Below are positions 45,088 through 57,109 of a stretch of DNA of 64,000 bases, piece by piece (position 1 is the stretch's first letter; every line of letters begins with the position of its first letter). Origin of the DNA: Dasypus novemcinctus. Its lineage: Eukaryota > Chordata > Mammalia > Cingulata > Dasypodidae. The notes under the pieces were generated by a model. It searched no databases, had not been told where the DNA came from, and saw nothing but the letters and a program-made list of their open reading frames with translations. Made by a program: the position numbers and the translations under genes. The DNA is taken from contig NC_080695.1 of assembly GCF_030445035.2 (NCBI RefSeq), forward strand, positions 186,001 to 250,000. Direction: 5' to 3'.

Positions 45088-45374
45088 TCCCCAGCACAGG
45101 ACGTGGGCACAGCCGGGCACCCTGCTCTGGGGAGGGGGAGACCTGTGGGGCCGATGGCCTTTCTGACAAGGTCCAAACACGCCTGCGCTGCCCCAGCGCA
45201 CCGGGCAGGCCCGGCTCCCGCGGCGAGGCCTCCTGCAGGACGCGCTCTTAGTGGAGGGGACGGGCATGCTGCGCCAAGGCTCGAGGGAAATGTGGGGAGA
45301 CACAGGGTGCCACTTGGGTGGAGGCAGGAGCCTGCGACGGTTTGCTCGGTCGGTAGAGGTGGGGTCTGGCTGCG

Positions 45375-45489
45375 GACGAGGGGTCAGTCCAGCTCTGGAC
45401 AAGGGGTCGGTCCCGCTTGGGACGAGGGGTCGGTCCCGCTTGGGACGAGGGGTCGGTCCGGCAGCAGACGAGGGATCGGTCTCACAAGG
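45375..45489. repeat. 23-bp tandem repeat, five copies
   Basis: Copies start at 45,375, 45,398, 45,421, 45,444 and 45,467. The unit is GACGAGGGGTCGGTCCCGCT plus three bases, with more changes in the outer copies. It lies downstream of the minus-strand promoter-like segment. Confidence 0.92.
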
Positions 45490-45509
45490 GGTTGCGCGGT
45501 TCGGCTGAC

Positions 45510-45565
45510 GGGGTCGCCCGGCAAAGCCGGCGATGAAGGGGTCGCCTGGAGAAGCAGGCGACGAA
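45510..45565. repeat. Two tandem 28-bp units, each a hairpin
   Basis: The units at 45,510-45,537 and 45,538-45,565 differ at five positions. The second can form an 8-bp stem (GTCGCCTG with CAGGCGAC) with a 6-base loop. The first forms a similar stem with one mismatch and a wobble pair. They would be transcribed from the minus-strand promoter-like segment. Confidence 0.75.
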
Positions 45566-45639
45566 CTGGGGACAAGGGAGGCCAGGCCCTTGTAGGGGGC
45601 TCTCAGGACTGGAGGGCGCACGGCAGAAGAACTACCGCG

Positions 45640-46020
45640 GAGACAAGGTAAACACGCAAGTCCACTTTAGTGAGGGAGAGGCAACAGTTTTATAGGGGCT
45701 GGGGAAGGCTGATTGGTCGAAGCCACGCCCTGTTCTGATTGGTTGCCGGCGAAAGGTCAGTGGGCCGTACTGGACGGGGGAGGGGTGGTGGTTAGGGATT
45801 GGCTGTTGCTGTTGCTGGGGGAAGGGGCAGGGTTTAGGGATTGGTGGCTGCTGTTGCTGGGGTGGAGGGCAGACTTGAGTTTCCCGCCCACGCCTGGCTG
45901 TTGCTGCTGTCTGGGGGAGGGAAAAGGGCAGACTGGATTTTTCCGCCCACGCCTGGCTGTTGCTGCTGTCGGGGGAGGGGAAAAGGGCAGACTGGAATTT
46001 TCCGCCCTGCGCCTGCGCAG
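45640..46020 (-). promoter_or_regulatory. Promoter-like, probably LTR-derived segment
   Basis: On the minus strand CTATAAAAC lies at about 45,686-45,694. Four CCAAT boxes lie upstream, near 45,713, 45,739, 45,799 and 45,841, and three copies of a 59-60 bp repeat follow further upstream. This order (enhancer repeats, CCAAT, TATA, then a leader with repeats and hairpins) resembles a retroviral LTR and leader. However, I see no AATAAA, no clear TG...CA ends and no convincing primer-binding site. Transcription would run through the hairpins and 23-bp repeats into psiA'. Confidence 0.5.
45867..46005. repeat. 59-60 bp tandem repeat, about 2.5 copies
   Basis: Copies beginning GGGCAGACT start near 45,867, 45,926 and 45,985. 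Each holds CGCCTGGCTGTTGCTGCTGT and a GGGGGAGGG run; the third is partial. The repeats sit where U3 enhancer repeats would be if the segment is an LTR. Confidence 0.85.
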
Positions 46021-47830
46021 GGAGAAAGAAGAAGAAGGGTGCCGCCCCACAGGCATCGTGTGGCGCCATCCGGGAGGAGGGGCGGCCGCGGAAGCATGGC
46101 TGCCGAGAAGGGGAGACCCGAGGGCACTCTGCGCCCATGCCGAGCTCCCTTCAGGGGTGGCGGTGAGTCCGACCAGCCACCCTATTATGGGGGCAGCGGC
46201 TTGGCCTGCCGCGGCTGCTCCCCCGCCAGGCCAGCAAACCACACTTCAGCCCGAGGGGTGACCGCAGGAGCCCCCACCCTGACCTGCATGTCCCGGCTCA
46301 CCTGCTCCTCAGGGCACCCGTCACCTCGGGAGCAGGGAAGCGGGGCCCACCCCCGTGGCGGGGCAGTCGTACATCGCGGTGTCCGCCCCAGCCAGCGGAG
46401 CTGCAGTGGCCCAGGCCCTGAGCACGGATATCCAGGGGCGGGTCCCTTGTCATGTGACCACACCCACACTCCAAAGAAGGGGAGAGGCTCCGCCCCCTCC
46501 CTAGACCCCCAAAATGGGGGGGAGTCGGTTCAGGGGGGTCTCCCAGACAATGACAAGGGTCTTCTGAGCCCCGTCCTGTGCCTGGGCCAGAGTCACCCGT
46601 ACCCCAGGGCATCTCTGACCACGTGTCGCTGGGGCAGGGCCCCGTGAGGCCAGGGCACCCCGTGGACAGCTATGATGGACAGGCTGGGGCAGGGTGCAGT
46701 GGCTCGGAGCTCTGAACCCCAGAAAAACACGAGCTGATCTGAACCCATTCTTGTGGGGAGAACCCCCGTCACCAGGGCCTTGGGTGGGGGCTCAGGGAGG
46801 GGTGGGCAGTGGAGTCAGGGCGCGGCTTCATCCAGCTTCTGAAAGGCCCAGAGCGGGAGCCACGGAGGGAGCCTTGGGGGCGGCCAGAGCTGGAAACTGG
46901 GGAGACAGGGGGAGACGCCACCACGGGCATCGCCCCGTGACGGGAAGCCGAGCCCGAGGCCCGCCGGGGGCAGCCCGCAGCGCCGCGGTGTTCCAGGGAC
47001 AAAGCACGGCCTCCTGCGCGCCTCAGACCCAGCCCAGCGCTGCTGTCGCATGGTACTGATTTCAGCACCCAGGAAGCAGCATGGTTTATGGTCCCGTGAG
47101 GGGGCTGCTGCCACGACCCACCCCTGAACGTGGCGCTGTGCGCAGGCGGAGGCTGGCGGAGCCGTGAGCTGCGCCGCGCTGAGGCCCTGGCCACGCCCGC
47201 GGTGGGGACAGCAGGACCCCTCTCCTGTCACCAGCTTCAGAGTGGGGCCTTCAGGACTCGATGACGGGGCCTCACCTTGTGACTGCCGTGTGCCCACCCG
47301 CCTCTAACGAGCTCACCTGCAGGGGTCACGAAGCCCGGGAGGACGGCCCCAAGAGGCGCAGACGCTCAGTGCGCGGGCAACTCGACTTGCGCACAGGTTG
47401 ATGATAGGCTAAGCGGAAAGTGTAAAAGGAAAACCAGCCCTGGCACGAGGTGTCCACAGGGGCTCTGGGAAGCTCTGACCCTTTCCCAGGACCCGGGAGG
47501 CCACCCGCAGGCACCGAGGTATAAGCCCGCACAGGGCCATGGGTCCTAAAGAAAGGCCTGGAAGCCTGCCCGCCTCCAGCCGGCGCCGGTGCTCTGTGCA
47601 CGCAGGAAGTGGCAGCCAAGGCGGGTTTCAACTGCCCGCTGCGTGCCAGACGCGCGTCCCAGCACACACAGGCGCTTGGCGAAGGACTTAGCATAATCCC
47701 GTAACGTAGTGACTTTAAAAACCCCAGCAAACCAGGAAGAGAAGGCCGCTCCCTCGACTGGTAAAGGACACCGGCTAACATGGTAACTAACTGTGAAAGA
47801 CCGGTGGCTCTCCTCTAAAATCCAGAGCAA
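46021..47830. other. GC-rich DNA, no gene recognised
   Basis: A CpG-rich start at 46,040-46,200 contains GGAAGCATGGCTGCCGAG (ATG at about 46,096, plus strand), which looks like a gene start, but the frame that follows has no known domain. The rest shows no exon or clear transposon. Confidence 0.4.
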
Positions 47831-47839
47831 GGCATGACA

Positions 47840-48110
47840 TTCACTCTCATTGCTTCTGCTCAACATGGCACTGAATTTTCTAACCGGTGCAGTGAGATTT
47901 TAAAAAGAGATGAAGGCATCTGGTGCGTCATCTACGTAGGAAACCTGATGAAGCCTAACAAAGAGCTACCAGAACTAATAAGTGACTTAGCAGTGCTGCG
48001 TGGCTCGAGGTGTCTGGACTTCTACATACCAGCAACGATCAGGAGTGGACCTGACATAACAGGTTACAGCACTTGCAGCAGCATGGAAATTACGAGATCT
48101 TGGTGATCAA
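47840..48110 (+). mobile_element. Ancient L1 ORF2 fragment
   Basis: The text around TGCTCAACATGGCACTG followed by CTAACCGGTGCAGTGAG resembles the '[12 protein letters not shown]' reverse-transcriptase region of L1 at nucleotide level, but it is much decayed. It is an old fragment with no intact frame. Confidence 0.5.
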
Positions 48111-51100
48111 TCTGGTAAAAGATGTGCAGATGAGAACAAGAAAATAACTGGGGAATAGTTAGCGGCCTAAGTAAATGGAGAGATGTGCCTTGCTCGTGGG
48201 CCCGAGAACGCCATGTGGAGAAGACGTCAGTTTTCCCCAAAATGGTCTTTACATTCAACTGCAATCCTGATCAACATCTCCTCCAGCCTTTTTGGAGATA
48301 CTGGCGGGGTGATTTAACGTGCACGGGATTGCAATGGACATAGAATAGCCACAGCAACTTTGAAAGAAGAGAACAAAGATGACAGGTCAACCCTCCCAGG
48401 TTCCAAGCTGCAGGAATTGAGACATGACATGAAGATAAAGGAAAAGACGGTGGGACAGGACGGAGAGGCAGGGGTGACCGCACGTGTGCAGAGGGGCAGG
48501 GCGAGCCAGAGGAGGAGGGACAGTGTTTCCATGAGCGCTGGAACCTCTGGAGAAGCCACTAAAAGGCCAGGACCCCCGGAGCCCCACACTAAAGAGCACT
48601 AGGAGAGGTGGCAGGAGGCGGGAGGTGAGGCCATGGGGGGCAGGGCGGGGACAGGGAGGAGGTGACCGTGCCCTGCTCCTGGGCAACGGCCGTCCTGCCC
48701 TGGACACTGACCAGCGAGCATGGGCATCCGTCCTGGGCATGTCGGGCGGGGGGAGGGTAGCCATCCACGGGGGCCCAAGCTGTCGGATTCAGGACTCAGG
48801 GGCCTGGGAAACCCCGGCCCCCAGAGGCCGGGTGCAGACACGCCTGAAGGGCGCTGGCCCGTGACAGGCGTCTGTCGTCCCCTAGGATGGAGCCTGATCT
48901 CCAGCTGCTGGGGTGCCCAGGCGGTGCCGCGCCTGCTCTCCCAAGAGCAAGTGAGGAACGGGGTCTCCCTGGCCCCGGAATCTGGGGGTCCCGCCCCCAA
49001 GGGCCCGCCATGGTGCCTCTGCCCGGCTCAGGGTCCAGGGTTACCAGACGAAGCTTTCAGACCAGGAGGGGAGGCAGTTGCTCAAGCCGCACCCCCAAAC
49101 CCCAGCCCTGTTGCCTCACCGCCGAGCCAAGGAGCCGTTCCCTGGGGGAGGCTGATGCGGCCGAGATGGGGGGAGACCGGGCGGGGGTGCTCCTCGCAGG
49201 CCGGGTCCTGGCACAGCCCCTGACTGAGGGGCCATGGGGGGAGGCTGGCCCATAGCCCCCGGCCCCCCACCCGCCGCCCACCTACGAGGCTCCCCGTGGG
49301 GACCCCTAAGACTGCAGGCCGCAGTGCCCGGGTCCCAGGGCCTCTGTCCCCGACACCACCTGGGCCCCCTGCCCACCCCACCCAGCAGGGCCGCTGGCAC
49401 GGGAGCCCCCAGCCCATCCTCCACTGCCCGCCCCTCCTTGACCCTTGGGGAGCCCCAAAGGCAAACCAGGGAATGGGGTTCTCAGACCAGATTCCTCTGA
49501 GAAGCTCTCTTGGGGGCCCAGGCCCCTGTCTCCCACCGCCCTTGCCACCCCCTGACAGGCAAGATGGCAGAGGGAAGCGGGAGGGAGCGCTCCAGGGCTG
49601 CGCACCCCAGAAGGGATGCGGGCCCCTGCCTTCAGTTCAGGGTGGGGTAGGAACGAGGAAAGGCCCACAGAATCCTTTCCACGGAAAGAAGCAGGAGCAC
49701 CCACGCGGCCCCAGCTCGCCCCGTGGTCCTTCAGCTACAGCTTCGCGTTTTGTGCAAGTGTGAAAAAGGTTTTCCCTTTGAAGAAAAAAGTAAGAATTGG
49801 AGGAGGGGATGAAAGAAAAAAGAGAGACAGGAAGGAATAATGGGGGAAAGAGACAGAGTGGGGAGGGGAGGGGGAGCGTCGCCCCAGGGCCTCTGAGCTC
49901 CAGCAGCCAGTCCCACCCGCGGCACGTCCCCGGCTCCCGGGGGCTGGCAGCAGCTGGCCGGCGTCCTGGCGTCCTGCTCTCCTGCCCCGGCAATGGAGCA
50001 TCTCGGGGCCCACACAGGCCAGCTGCACCTGGCCGTCCCCTGCCCGGCCGAGCCTGCCCCTGTGCTCCGTGTGCTTTGCTGTGAGCCTGCGCCTCCTGAC
50101 CCCGTGCCCTGTCCTTCCACCACTTGAGAGTGTTCCTAATGCAGAACGTGGGTGGCACGTGGACAACGCGTGGGTGGCATGTGGTGGTGCCCTGCAGGCC
50201 TCCCAGGCGCCCCCCCGTGTGGCACCCGAGCTCCCCTCCCCACCACACCGTCTCGCTGGTCCCGCCTCTTCCTGTGGAGGCGGCGCTGGTCGCTGGTCGT
50301 GGTGCACACAGGGCAGCTCCCGACCCCTGTCCCAGGCTGAGGAGCTGTCAGCCTCTTTCCAGGCTTAAAACGTGAGTCACTCGAGCCTCCCCGGTCGGTG
50401 GTCCATAGCCCCCGCCCGCGGGTGGAGGGACCGCCGCTGACCGCTCAGTACTGCCCGGCGCACAGAGGAGCCGCGGCCACCTCCACCGCACGCCAGCGCA
50501 CGATCAGCGCCGGCGCCCGGCGCCAGCGCTGGGGGATCTGCCTCCTTATCCTTGACAATCGGCGAGAGCGACGCGGTGCCCGGGACCCTTCAGCGTGTTC
50601 CCGTGAGCAGGGGGGGCGGGGGTGGGTTCCGGGTGCTGCTCCACCAGCGAGCTCGCCCCTCCTTCTGCAGAGCCTCCTCGATGGCCTCAGGTGGGAACCC
50701 TGCGGGGACACAGCTCAGGCCCGTGGTGGCTGCCACGCCCCTCCCGCGAACGTGCCCACCCCCCACGCAGGCAGCGCTCGTCCTGTGTGGAGCCAGCCCC
50801 GTCCCCCATTCTAGACACGTCACCCCGTCGCCAAGAGCCAGCGCAGAACTCCCCTGGAGACCCCCCACGTGGCACCCAAACCAGACACGCGCCCCCCTCC
50901 CTCCTATCATGGTGGAGCCCACTCCCCCGGCTCTCTGCTGACCACCGTGACCCGTGTCCTTCCTCTGCGAAAAGAGCACCCGGGGCCTGGGACCCGCTCA
51001 CCCGCCCGCCTCGGGCCCCGGGCTCTGCGCACAGGTGCGCCCCGGGGACGCCAGCGGTGGCAGGTGCTGGCAGGGGGGGCGGCTCCAGCCTCAGCAGCGG

Positions 51101-51470
51101 CCAGCTCTGAGCAGGACGAGCTCCCGCCGCCCGCCGGGGACATGCACGGCACCAGCACCTGCCACGGGCACTGCCTCCTCCTGCCTCCCAAGGCCCCTCC
51201 CCGCCCGGGGTCCACTCGTGAGTGAGACTAACGCGGGGTTCACACTCGGTGGCAGGGCCGGGGCTGGGCGAGGCCGGGGGCCCCGAGGCAGGCGTGCGTT
51301 CCGGGGAAGCCCCAACCCTCGGCGACCAGGGCAAGTAACCCGCGGGCGCGGGATTTCTAAAAACCCACGATGACCGCGATATCCACGTGTGAAGTGCAGA
51401 CGGGCTCGCACGGGCCGGGATTGGTGAGGCCGGTGAGGTGAGCTGTGCGGGGCCAGGGCTGGAGCCTGTC
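48111..51470. other. GC-rich DNA with CpG-rich part, no gene recognised
   Basis: A purine-rich run lies at about 49,790-49,870. Positions 50,400-51,350 are CpG-rich and could be a promoter region. I checked both strands for protease motifs and for paired exons and found none. Long frames are explained by composition. Confidence 0.4.
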
Positions 51471-51989
51471 TCCATCCAGCGTTTTGAGAAACCCCAGATC
51501 ATTGGAAGAAGCAAGATTGGATTGCACCGATTTTTCAACAGCGACAATAGATAGAAACACACAGTGGAGCAATAATTTAGAGTGGTCATGGAGAACGACT
51601 CGGACCCCAGCACATTCTCTCCAGGGAAGCGATCAAGGATGAGCCTGGTGGTGTCACCAGGCACACCAGGTCACCAGCCCTCGTGCCCTCTGAAGCAGTT
51701 TAGATAAAGCGCTCGAGTAAACGGGAGATAAACACCAAGATGCTGCAAGAGGCGTTCAGTAAAGGAGATGGGTTATCTGGGTAAAGGTTGCTCTTACCTT
51801 TGAGGCCAGATAACCGCCAAGAAAAGAGATAATCTACCGGCCATCACCAGGTTAACAGTCCAGATGGTATCAGCAGGAGGGAAGTGCAGGGCAGATGTGA
51901 GGAGCCCACGGCCTCTTCTCTTACTGAGGTTGGAGAGAGAGCAGTTCTGGAACGGTAAGGCGGGAAAAGAACCATAAGAGTGGCTGAAC

Positions 51990-53830
51990 CAAGTACTGCA
52001 GTAAATTAAGGTGGTGGAAACCAGTGTATGTCAATAATTGTGATAAATACAAAGCCAATAAACTCATTAGTTAAAAGGCAAATATTGAAGGTGGGTACAA
52101 AACAAATCCAGATATATGCTGTTCACAAGAGAGAAGCAGGAGTTGAAAGTAAAAGGAGGGGGGAAAACATCTTATAGGCAAATGCTAGCCACAAGTTAGC
52201 AGGGTTCATGGAAATAATTTTTTGGTAAATTGAGCAAAATTTAAAACTTACCAGTCCAAAAATAGGGAGATGATCTCTGAACCTAGAATACGTGTGTTCC
52301 TAATCTATAAAGAACTCTCCAACTCCATCATGAGAAAACTACCCAATAAAAATTTGGGTAAGAGATGTGAACAGACATTTTACAAAAGAAGCATGAGGGT
52401 GGCAGATAAGCACAAGAAAAATGTTCACATCGTTATTCATGAACGTGCAGCCCCTGGAGTGGCATTTCTTAAAGCTGACACAGCAAGCGCCGCCTGGGTA
52501 TCCACTGTCCACACACGTGAGAGATGGAAACTTACATCCACACAAAAACCTGGGTGCAAATATTTATATTGGCTTTATGCATCATCACCCAAAACTTAAC
52601 ACAAACTTACCTTCAACAGATAAATTCAGGTTTAAAAAATCAGCTGGAAAAAGAAAAGCAGGGAAACTAACTGTAGTGCATCAATGCGACAGAAAGCAAT
52701 GGACATCCGATTCAGGTGGCAGGTGAAGAACCAGATTCCGAAGACTGTGTCCACGGGATTCTACTTACATGGCCTCCTGGAAAGGGTGAAACAAGAGGAA
52801 CAGAAGAGCACGGGTGCCCGGGGCTGGGGGGGCTGAGAGCGGGGTGGAGGCGGCTGAGGGGGAGGCAGTTGTTCTGGTCTTGACCACAGCAGTGGGTGCC
52901 CGGCCACGCGCACTCGGCAGAGCTGGTAGAGCCAGTAGCACACGTGTGTTTTACTGGCTGTAAGTGATCCTCGATAGACCTGACCCCACAGAAGAGTCAT
53001 GGAAGCAACTCTTTCAGAAAGTAATTATGAGAAACAGGACCATGAAAGAAAAATCTTACACCAACAGCAAAAAACTCCAGGCACAGGTCATTTTAAATAT
53101 GAGTTCTAGCGAAATCCCAAGCAATCGAGTGGTCCAGTTTTACACTCTTCCAAAGCAGGGAAAGAGGACCTTGCCATGTCCTGTTCTAAGAGGTCACCAG
53201 GACGCAGGTGCCAGCGCTGGGCCCGAATCTTCACAAGGAGGGACGACGCACACGTGAGCATCCACCGCGGAGAGGAGCAGGCCGCGCCCGCTCGCGGGGA
53301 GAAGGGGCAGCACCTCGGACCCGGTTGGGGCAGCGCAGGAAGGCAAGCGGGTTTATCTAGAAAATCCCTAAGTGCCACTCACCACGGGGACACGCCAACA
53401 CGGAAGACACACGGTCATCTGCTACAACCCGATGTCGATCCGTCAAGCAAAAGCTTAATAAACCTCTCGGTAAAGAACTCTAGAAGGAATTTCCCTCGTA
53501 GATAAGGTAAAGCATAGCTATAGAAATAAAACCTAGAGGAAGCATGATCTTAAATGGACAGTCCTTAGAAGCATTTTTCCACAAATAAAATTTAAAGAAA
53601 AAACAAGCCAAGAAGGAATACTGTCCCCACTTCAATTTAACATTGTGTTGGAAGTTCTCATGGGTGTTATTTTTAAAAAAGAAATCAAAGGGATAAGGTT
53701 TGGAAAGGAGAAAATAAAACCGTCATCACTTACATGTGATGTGCTTATTTATATAGAAATAAGCTACATTCCAGTGATTGGAAATGAGAGTTAAGATTGT
53801 GAGATGTGAGATTAATACATGAAATTCTGT
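51990..53830 (+). mobile_element. Ancient L1 fragments, plus strand
   Basis: Text near 52,370-52,440 (GAACAGACATTTTACAAAAGA, then a HMKK-like region) and near 52,540-52,640 matches the end of L1 ORF2 and the following segment. Near 53,630-53,760 (TTTAACATTGTGTTGGAAG) it matches the reverse-transcriptase region. Order and decay indicate more than one old insertion or a rearranged one. All frames are broken. Confidence 0.55.
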
Positions 53831-55495
53831 TGTGTTTCTATATGCCAGCTGCAAAAAGGAGAAAACCCAGTGAAGGGACACTGTTTCCACGGTCTCCGAG
53901 AGCAGGACTACCCAAGGGGCTGCAGGAATTGCGCGTGGCGGGATTGTACTGCACGTGAGAATATCTCTTGCAGACCCCAGGTCAGCGGGAGACGCTGCGG
54001 CCTTGCGCAGAAGGTCACACTTCCCACTGGACGTGGCTGCAGCAGCGCCAGTGTCAGGAGCAGCGGCGGCTTTCACGGAGCCTCCTTCCCCGAGACGCCT
54101 TCCTGGGCCCCGGGGTGGGGGTGTCGGGCTCCCCACCCACCTGTGCACCCGTTGCCGCTCCCCCAGGGGGCCGCGGGACCCCCGCCGCCCTCCCCTCAGA
54201 CACGCGCTGGTCCCTCCTGGAGCCCACGCTCTGCTGCCGCATCCCCTCCCGTGCCCTCTGGGCACGGGGCGTGGAGAGGGGCTGAGCTGGACCCACAGGC
54301 GGCGGGGGCTCGAGCAACCTGCGGGCCGCACCCCTGCACCTCCGCAGAGCTGAGCGGAGGAGCCACGCCGCCCCGGGAGGTGACACAGGGGCCTTTTCCT
54401 CTCAGTCGATTCTTCAGTGCACCCCCCACCCCAAGGCCAGGCTGTGCCGGGAACTGGGGTCCCTTAGAGACGCCCGTGGAGGGGGGCCTGCAGACACACC
54501 CCCTCCGCCCCCAGCCCCTCTCCTTGCAGCCGGCCTGGCTGTGTCCACCCAGCAGGAGGCCCCTGAGACACCACGGGAGGTGGGAGCGGGCAGGGCCCAG
54601 GAGGGGATGTCAGCAAAGGGGTCTTGACCTCGACAGAGAATGAGCCCGGCAGACCTGCAGGCGGGGTTTGTCTGAGGGTCCTGGGCCCACGGCAGGGCCA
54701 CCGGAAAATGGAGGCAGGTGGCCCCGGCAGGGGCTGGGGGATTGGGGAGCCTTAGCTGGCCCCTCCCGTCTATCTGCTGGGTCTGAGCCCCAAGCAGCTG
54801 GAGACCTCTGGAGGAACCCCAGCCTTGAGCGACTCCCAGGGATCCCAGCACCCCCAAAGTGGGCATGTGGGGGCCCCTGGAAGGAAGGGGACCCCGGTGG
54901 CTGCCCACCCAGGAGCAGGTGCTGCGGCCCCAGAGCCGACACCTGAGCGCGTTCCAGAGGCACCAGGTACAGCCAGGCCCCCGGGGGTCCTGAGCCATGA
55001 CGGGGGAGGGGGGCCCCCACAGACAGGTCAGGCTCAGGACCCAGGACGCCGCCCCCTCACGCCCCACCCCCTGTGTCGCCGTCACACGGGGTCCCGAAGA
55101 ACCCACCACACTGGCCGTGGCCCGGCCCTGGAGACCCGCCCCCCACCTCGGCTAAACACCAGGCCAGCCCCCGCCGGGTCTGCTCCTGGCCCCTCTGTTC
55201 AGGGTGCACCCCCGCCAGTGGGACCCCACTCCCCAGAGCTGTCTGGACATGTCCCCCCAGGACCCCACGAAGCCACAGCCCTGTCAGCTCCGTGCCCCCA
55301 AGGCCGGCGTGCTCAAGAGAAGGGGCGAGAGAAGGGGGGGGGAGCGCCAGCGCGTGGCGGGGACACCTGCAGGCAGGGGACGTGGGCCCGGGCACCTCCC
55401 CCCATCCTGCCCCGCCCAAGGGGCAGCGCCTGGACCCCCAAGAGCAGCCCCCCCTGCCGACAAGCACACACAACCAGGAGGGGGCTGCTTGGTAC
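53831..55495. other. GC-rich DNA, no gene recognised
   Basis: Locus-type GC-rich DNA between old L1 pieces and psiD. I see no protease exon on either strand and no other recognised family. Confidence 0.4.
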
Positions 55496-55739
55496 ACGGT
55501 TTAACGAGATTCAAGGGGAGTGGAGAGTGGGGGTTGTGGGCCCTGCCCAGCGCTCTTGGGAGAGACCCCAGCCCCGGAGCCCCCAGGAAGGGCAGGGAAA
55601 GGACGAGGCCAGGGGCAGGAGGTCCTTGGGCAGGGCTGCGGCAACCTCCACTCACCTCCAGCCACGGGGCCGGCGAACCCCAAACTCCTGGGCTGGGGGC
55701 AGCAGGAGAGGCGGGCCTGGGGTGTTGGTGGGGACGGCG

Positions 55740-56963
55740 CAGCGATAGCTGCCATCACAGACATCCCCGTCCTGGCAGGACCGTCACCTCCCCAGGTGAA
55801 GGGCCAGGAGAGCGGCTCTGCGGGGAGAATCGGGGGGGCGCGGGGGCCAGGACGTGCGCCCCACTCGGGGCAGGGTCCTCAGCAGAGGGGAGGGCCCACG
55901 GCCAGGCCCCGGGACGCGGGGGCCCACGGCAGCAGCACGACGGAGGGTTCTCCCCTCGGAAACCTGTGCTGGGAAAGGAAGGCCCAGGACGCCCCAAGAC
56001 GGGCGCCAGGAGGGGAATCGCGCCTTGGGGGGCCACGTCCTCCCTGGCCCCCGAGGCTCCAGCGGCCTCCGCCCTCGGGCCTTAGCCTGGAGTTCCTCCC
56101 CCAGGCGCCTCTGCCTCGAGGGCGGGACCCGGAGCCCCCAGGCGCCCACCTGCCACCCCAGCCTGGCCCTGCTCCACAGGGCACCCCAGAAGACGCAGAG
56201 ATGATGAACTGTTCCTGGTGCCCCCGCTCCTCCCTCATGGCCCGTGCCCCCCTGGCCTTCACTTCCAAGGCCGGCGTCCCCTAGCCGGTCCCCCAGCACG
56301 TCTTCCTGGTGGAGACCCTGAGCGAGGCAGGCGGGGGGTCGACCGGCCTGACGGGCCCGAGAGCACCACGGGGGCCTCCGGTTCCAGCAGGCGACGTCCC
56401 CGCCCCCTCGGCAGACAGGCTGGCATTGACCTTGGGGTGCCGGATGACCTGAGTCCCCCTCCTCAGCCAGTCGTGCTCCTAGAGCCTCAGCTGCCCACCT
56501 GGACCCTAAAGGCACAAGCTTCCAAGTCTTCCCTGGTGGGGGGAGACCAGAAACTTCTCAGAGGTGCTGGCTGGGGGTGGGGACCCAGGCTCAGTGCAGC
56601 AGCGGGGACCCCTCAGGGCCCGGGAGCCAGGGGCCCACGAGCAGGTGAGGGGCCCGTCCTTGGGGATGGGGCCCCGAGCAAGCTCAGCTCGGTTCAAAGA
56701 TGCACACCCCCCACCACCCCCGCCCCTCTGCTGGCCCGCCCCGTACCCCACCCAGCCCGGGGGACCCTGTTGGAAGCCACTGATGGTTGCACACAGTGGG
56801 TTGTGGTCAGCACTCACTGGGGGTGCACGAGGGAGCCCCACCCACGTGCTCCCACTGCTGAAACTTTGCTCATCAAATCTCAGGCTGACCTACCAGGGGT
56901 ACTTCCCGACAGAGATATCACATCCCTCCACGATGTCCCCCAGCTCGTGCCCTGGGCTGGGAT
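55740..56963 (-). pseudogene. Mastin-like serine protease pseudogene (psiD)
   Basis: The His exon (56,785-56,963) has IVEG in place of IVGG and a TAG stop (56,890-56,892) replacing the Gln of YPWQ. Frameshifts follow before the His region, and the donor GTGAGT has become ATCAGT. The Asp exon (56,532 down to about 56,262) has lost one base in the QVGQLRL segment and has a stop in the position of the Trp of TGWG. A decayed next exon begins at 55,817 (PSPGEVTV). The last exon is not found. The unit lies 2 kb downstream of the intact gene in the same orientation and shares its intron text near the Asp exon, so the two are tandem paralogues. Confidence 0.82.
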
Positions 56964-57049
56964 CTGGGGGAGCAGGTTGAGGGGGTGTCAGGGGGCCCAG
57001 GTCACAATCTTCCCAGAGCTGGTTTGGACAGAGCCAGGCCAGGTGAGGA

Positions 57050-57102
57050 GAGCCAGGTGAGCCAGGTGAGCCAGGTGAGCCAGGTGAGCCAGGTGAGCCA
57101 GG
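57050..57102. repeat. 10-bp tandem repeat containing splice-donor-like motif
   Basis: GCCAGGTGAG is repeated about five times. Each unit contains CAG-GTGAG, the consensus 5' splice site, on the plus strand. The neighbouring protease units run on the minus strand, so the resemblance has no obvious role. Confidence 0.9.
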
Positions 57103-57109
57103 CCACCTA

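Noticed and set aside
46096-46647. Gene start at GGAAGCATGGCTGCCGAG
   Set aside because: The start context is good, but the frame shows no known domain and runs through DNA without a supported splice pattern.
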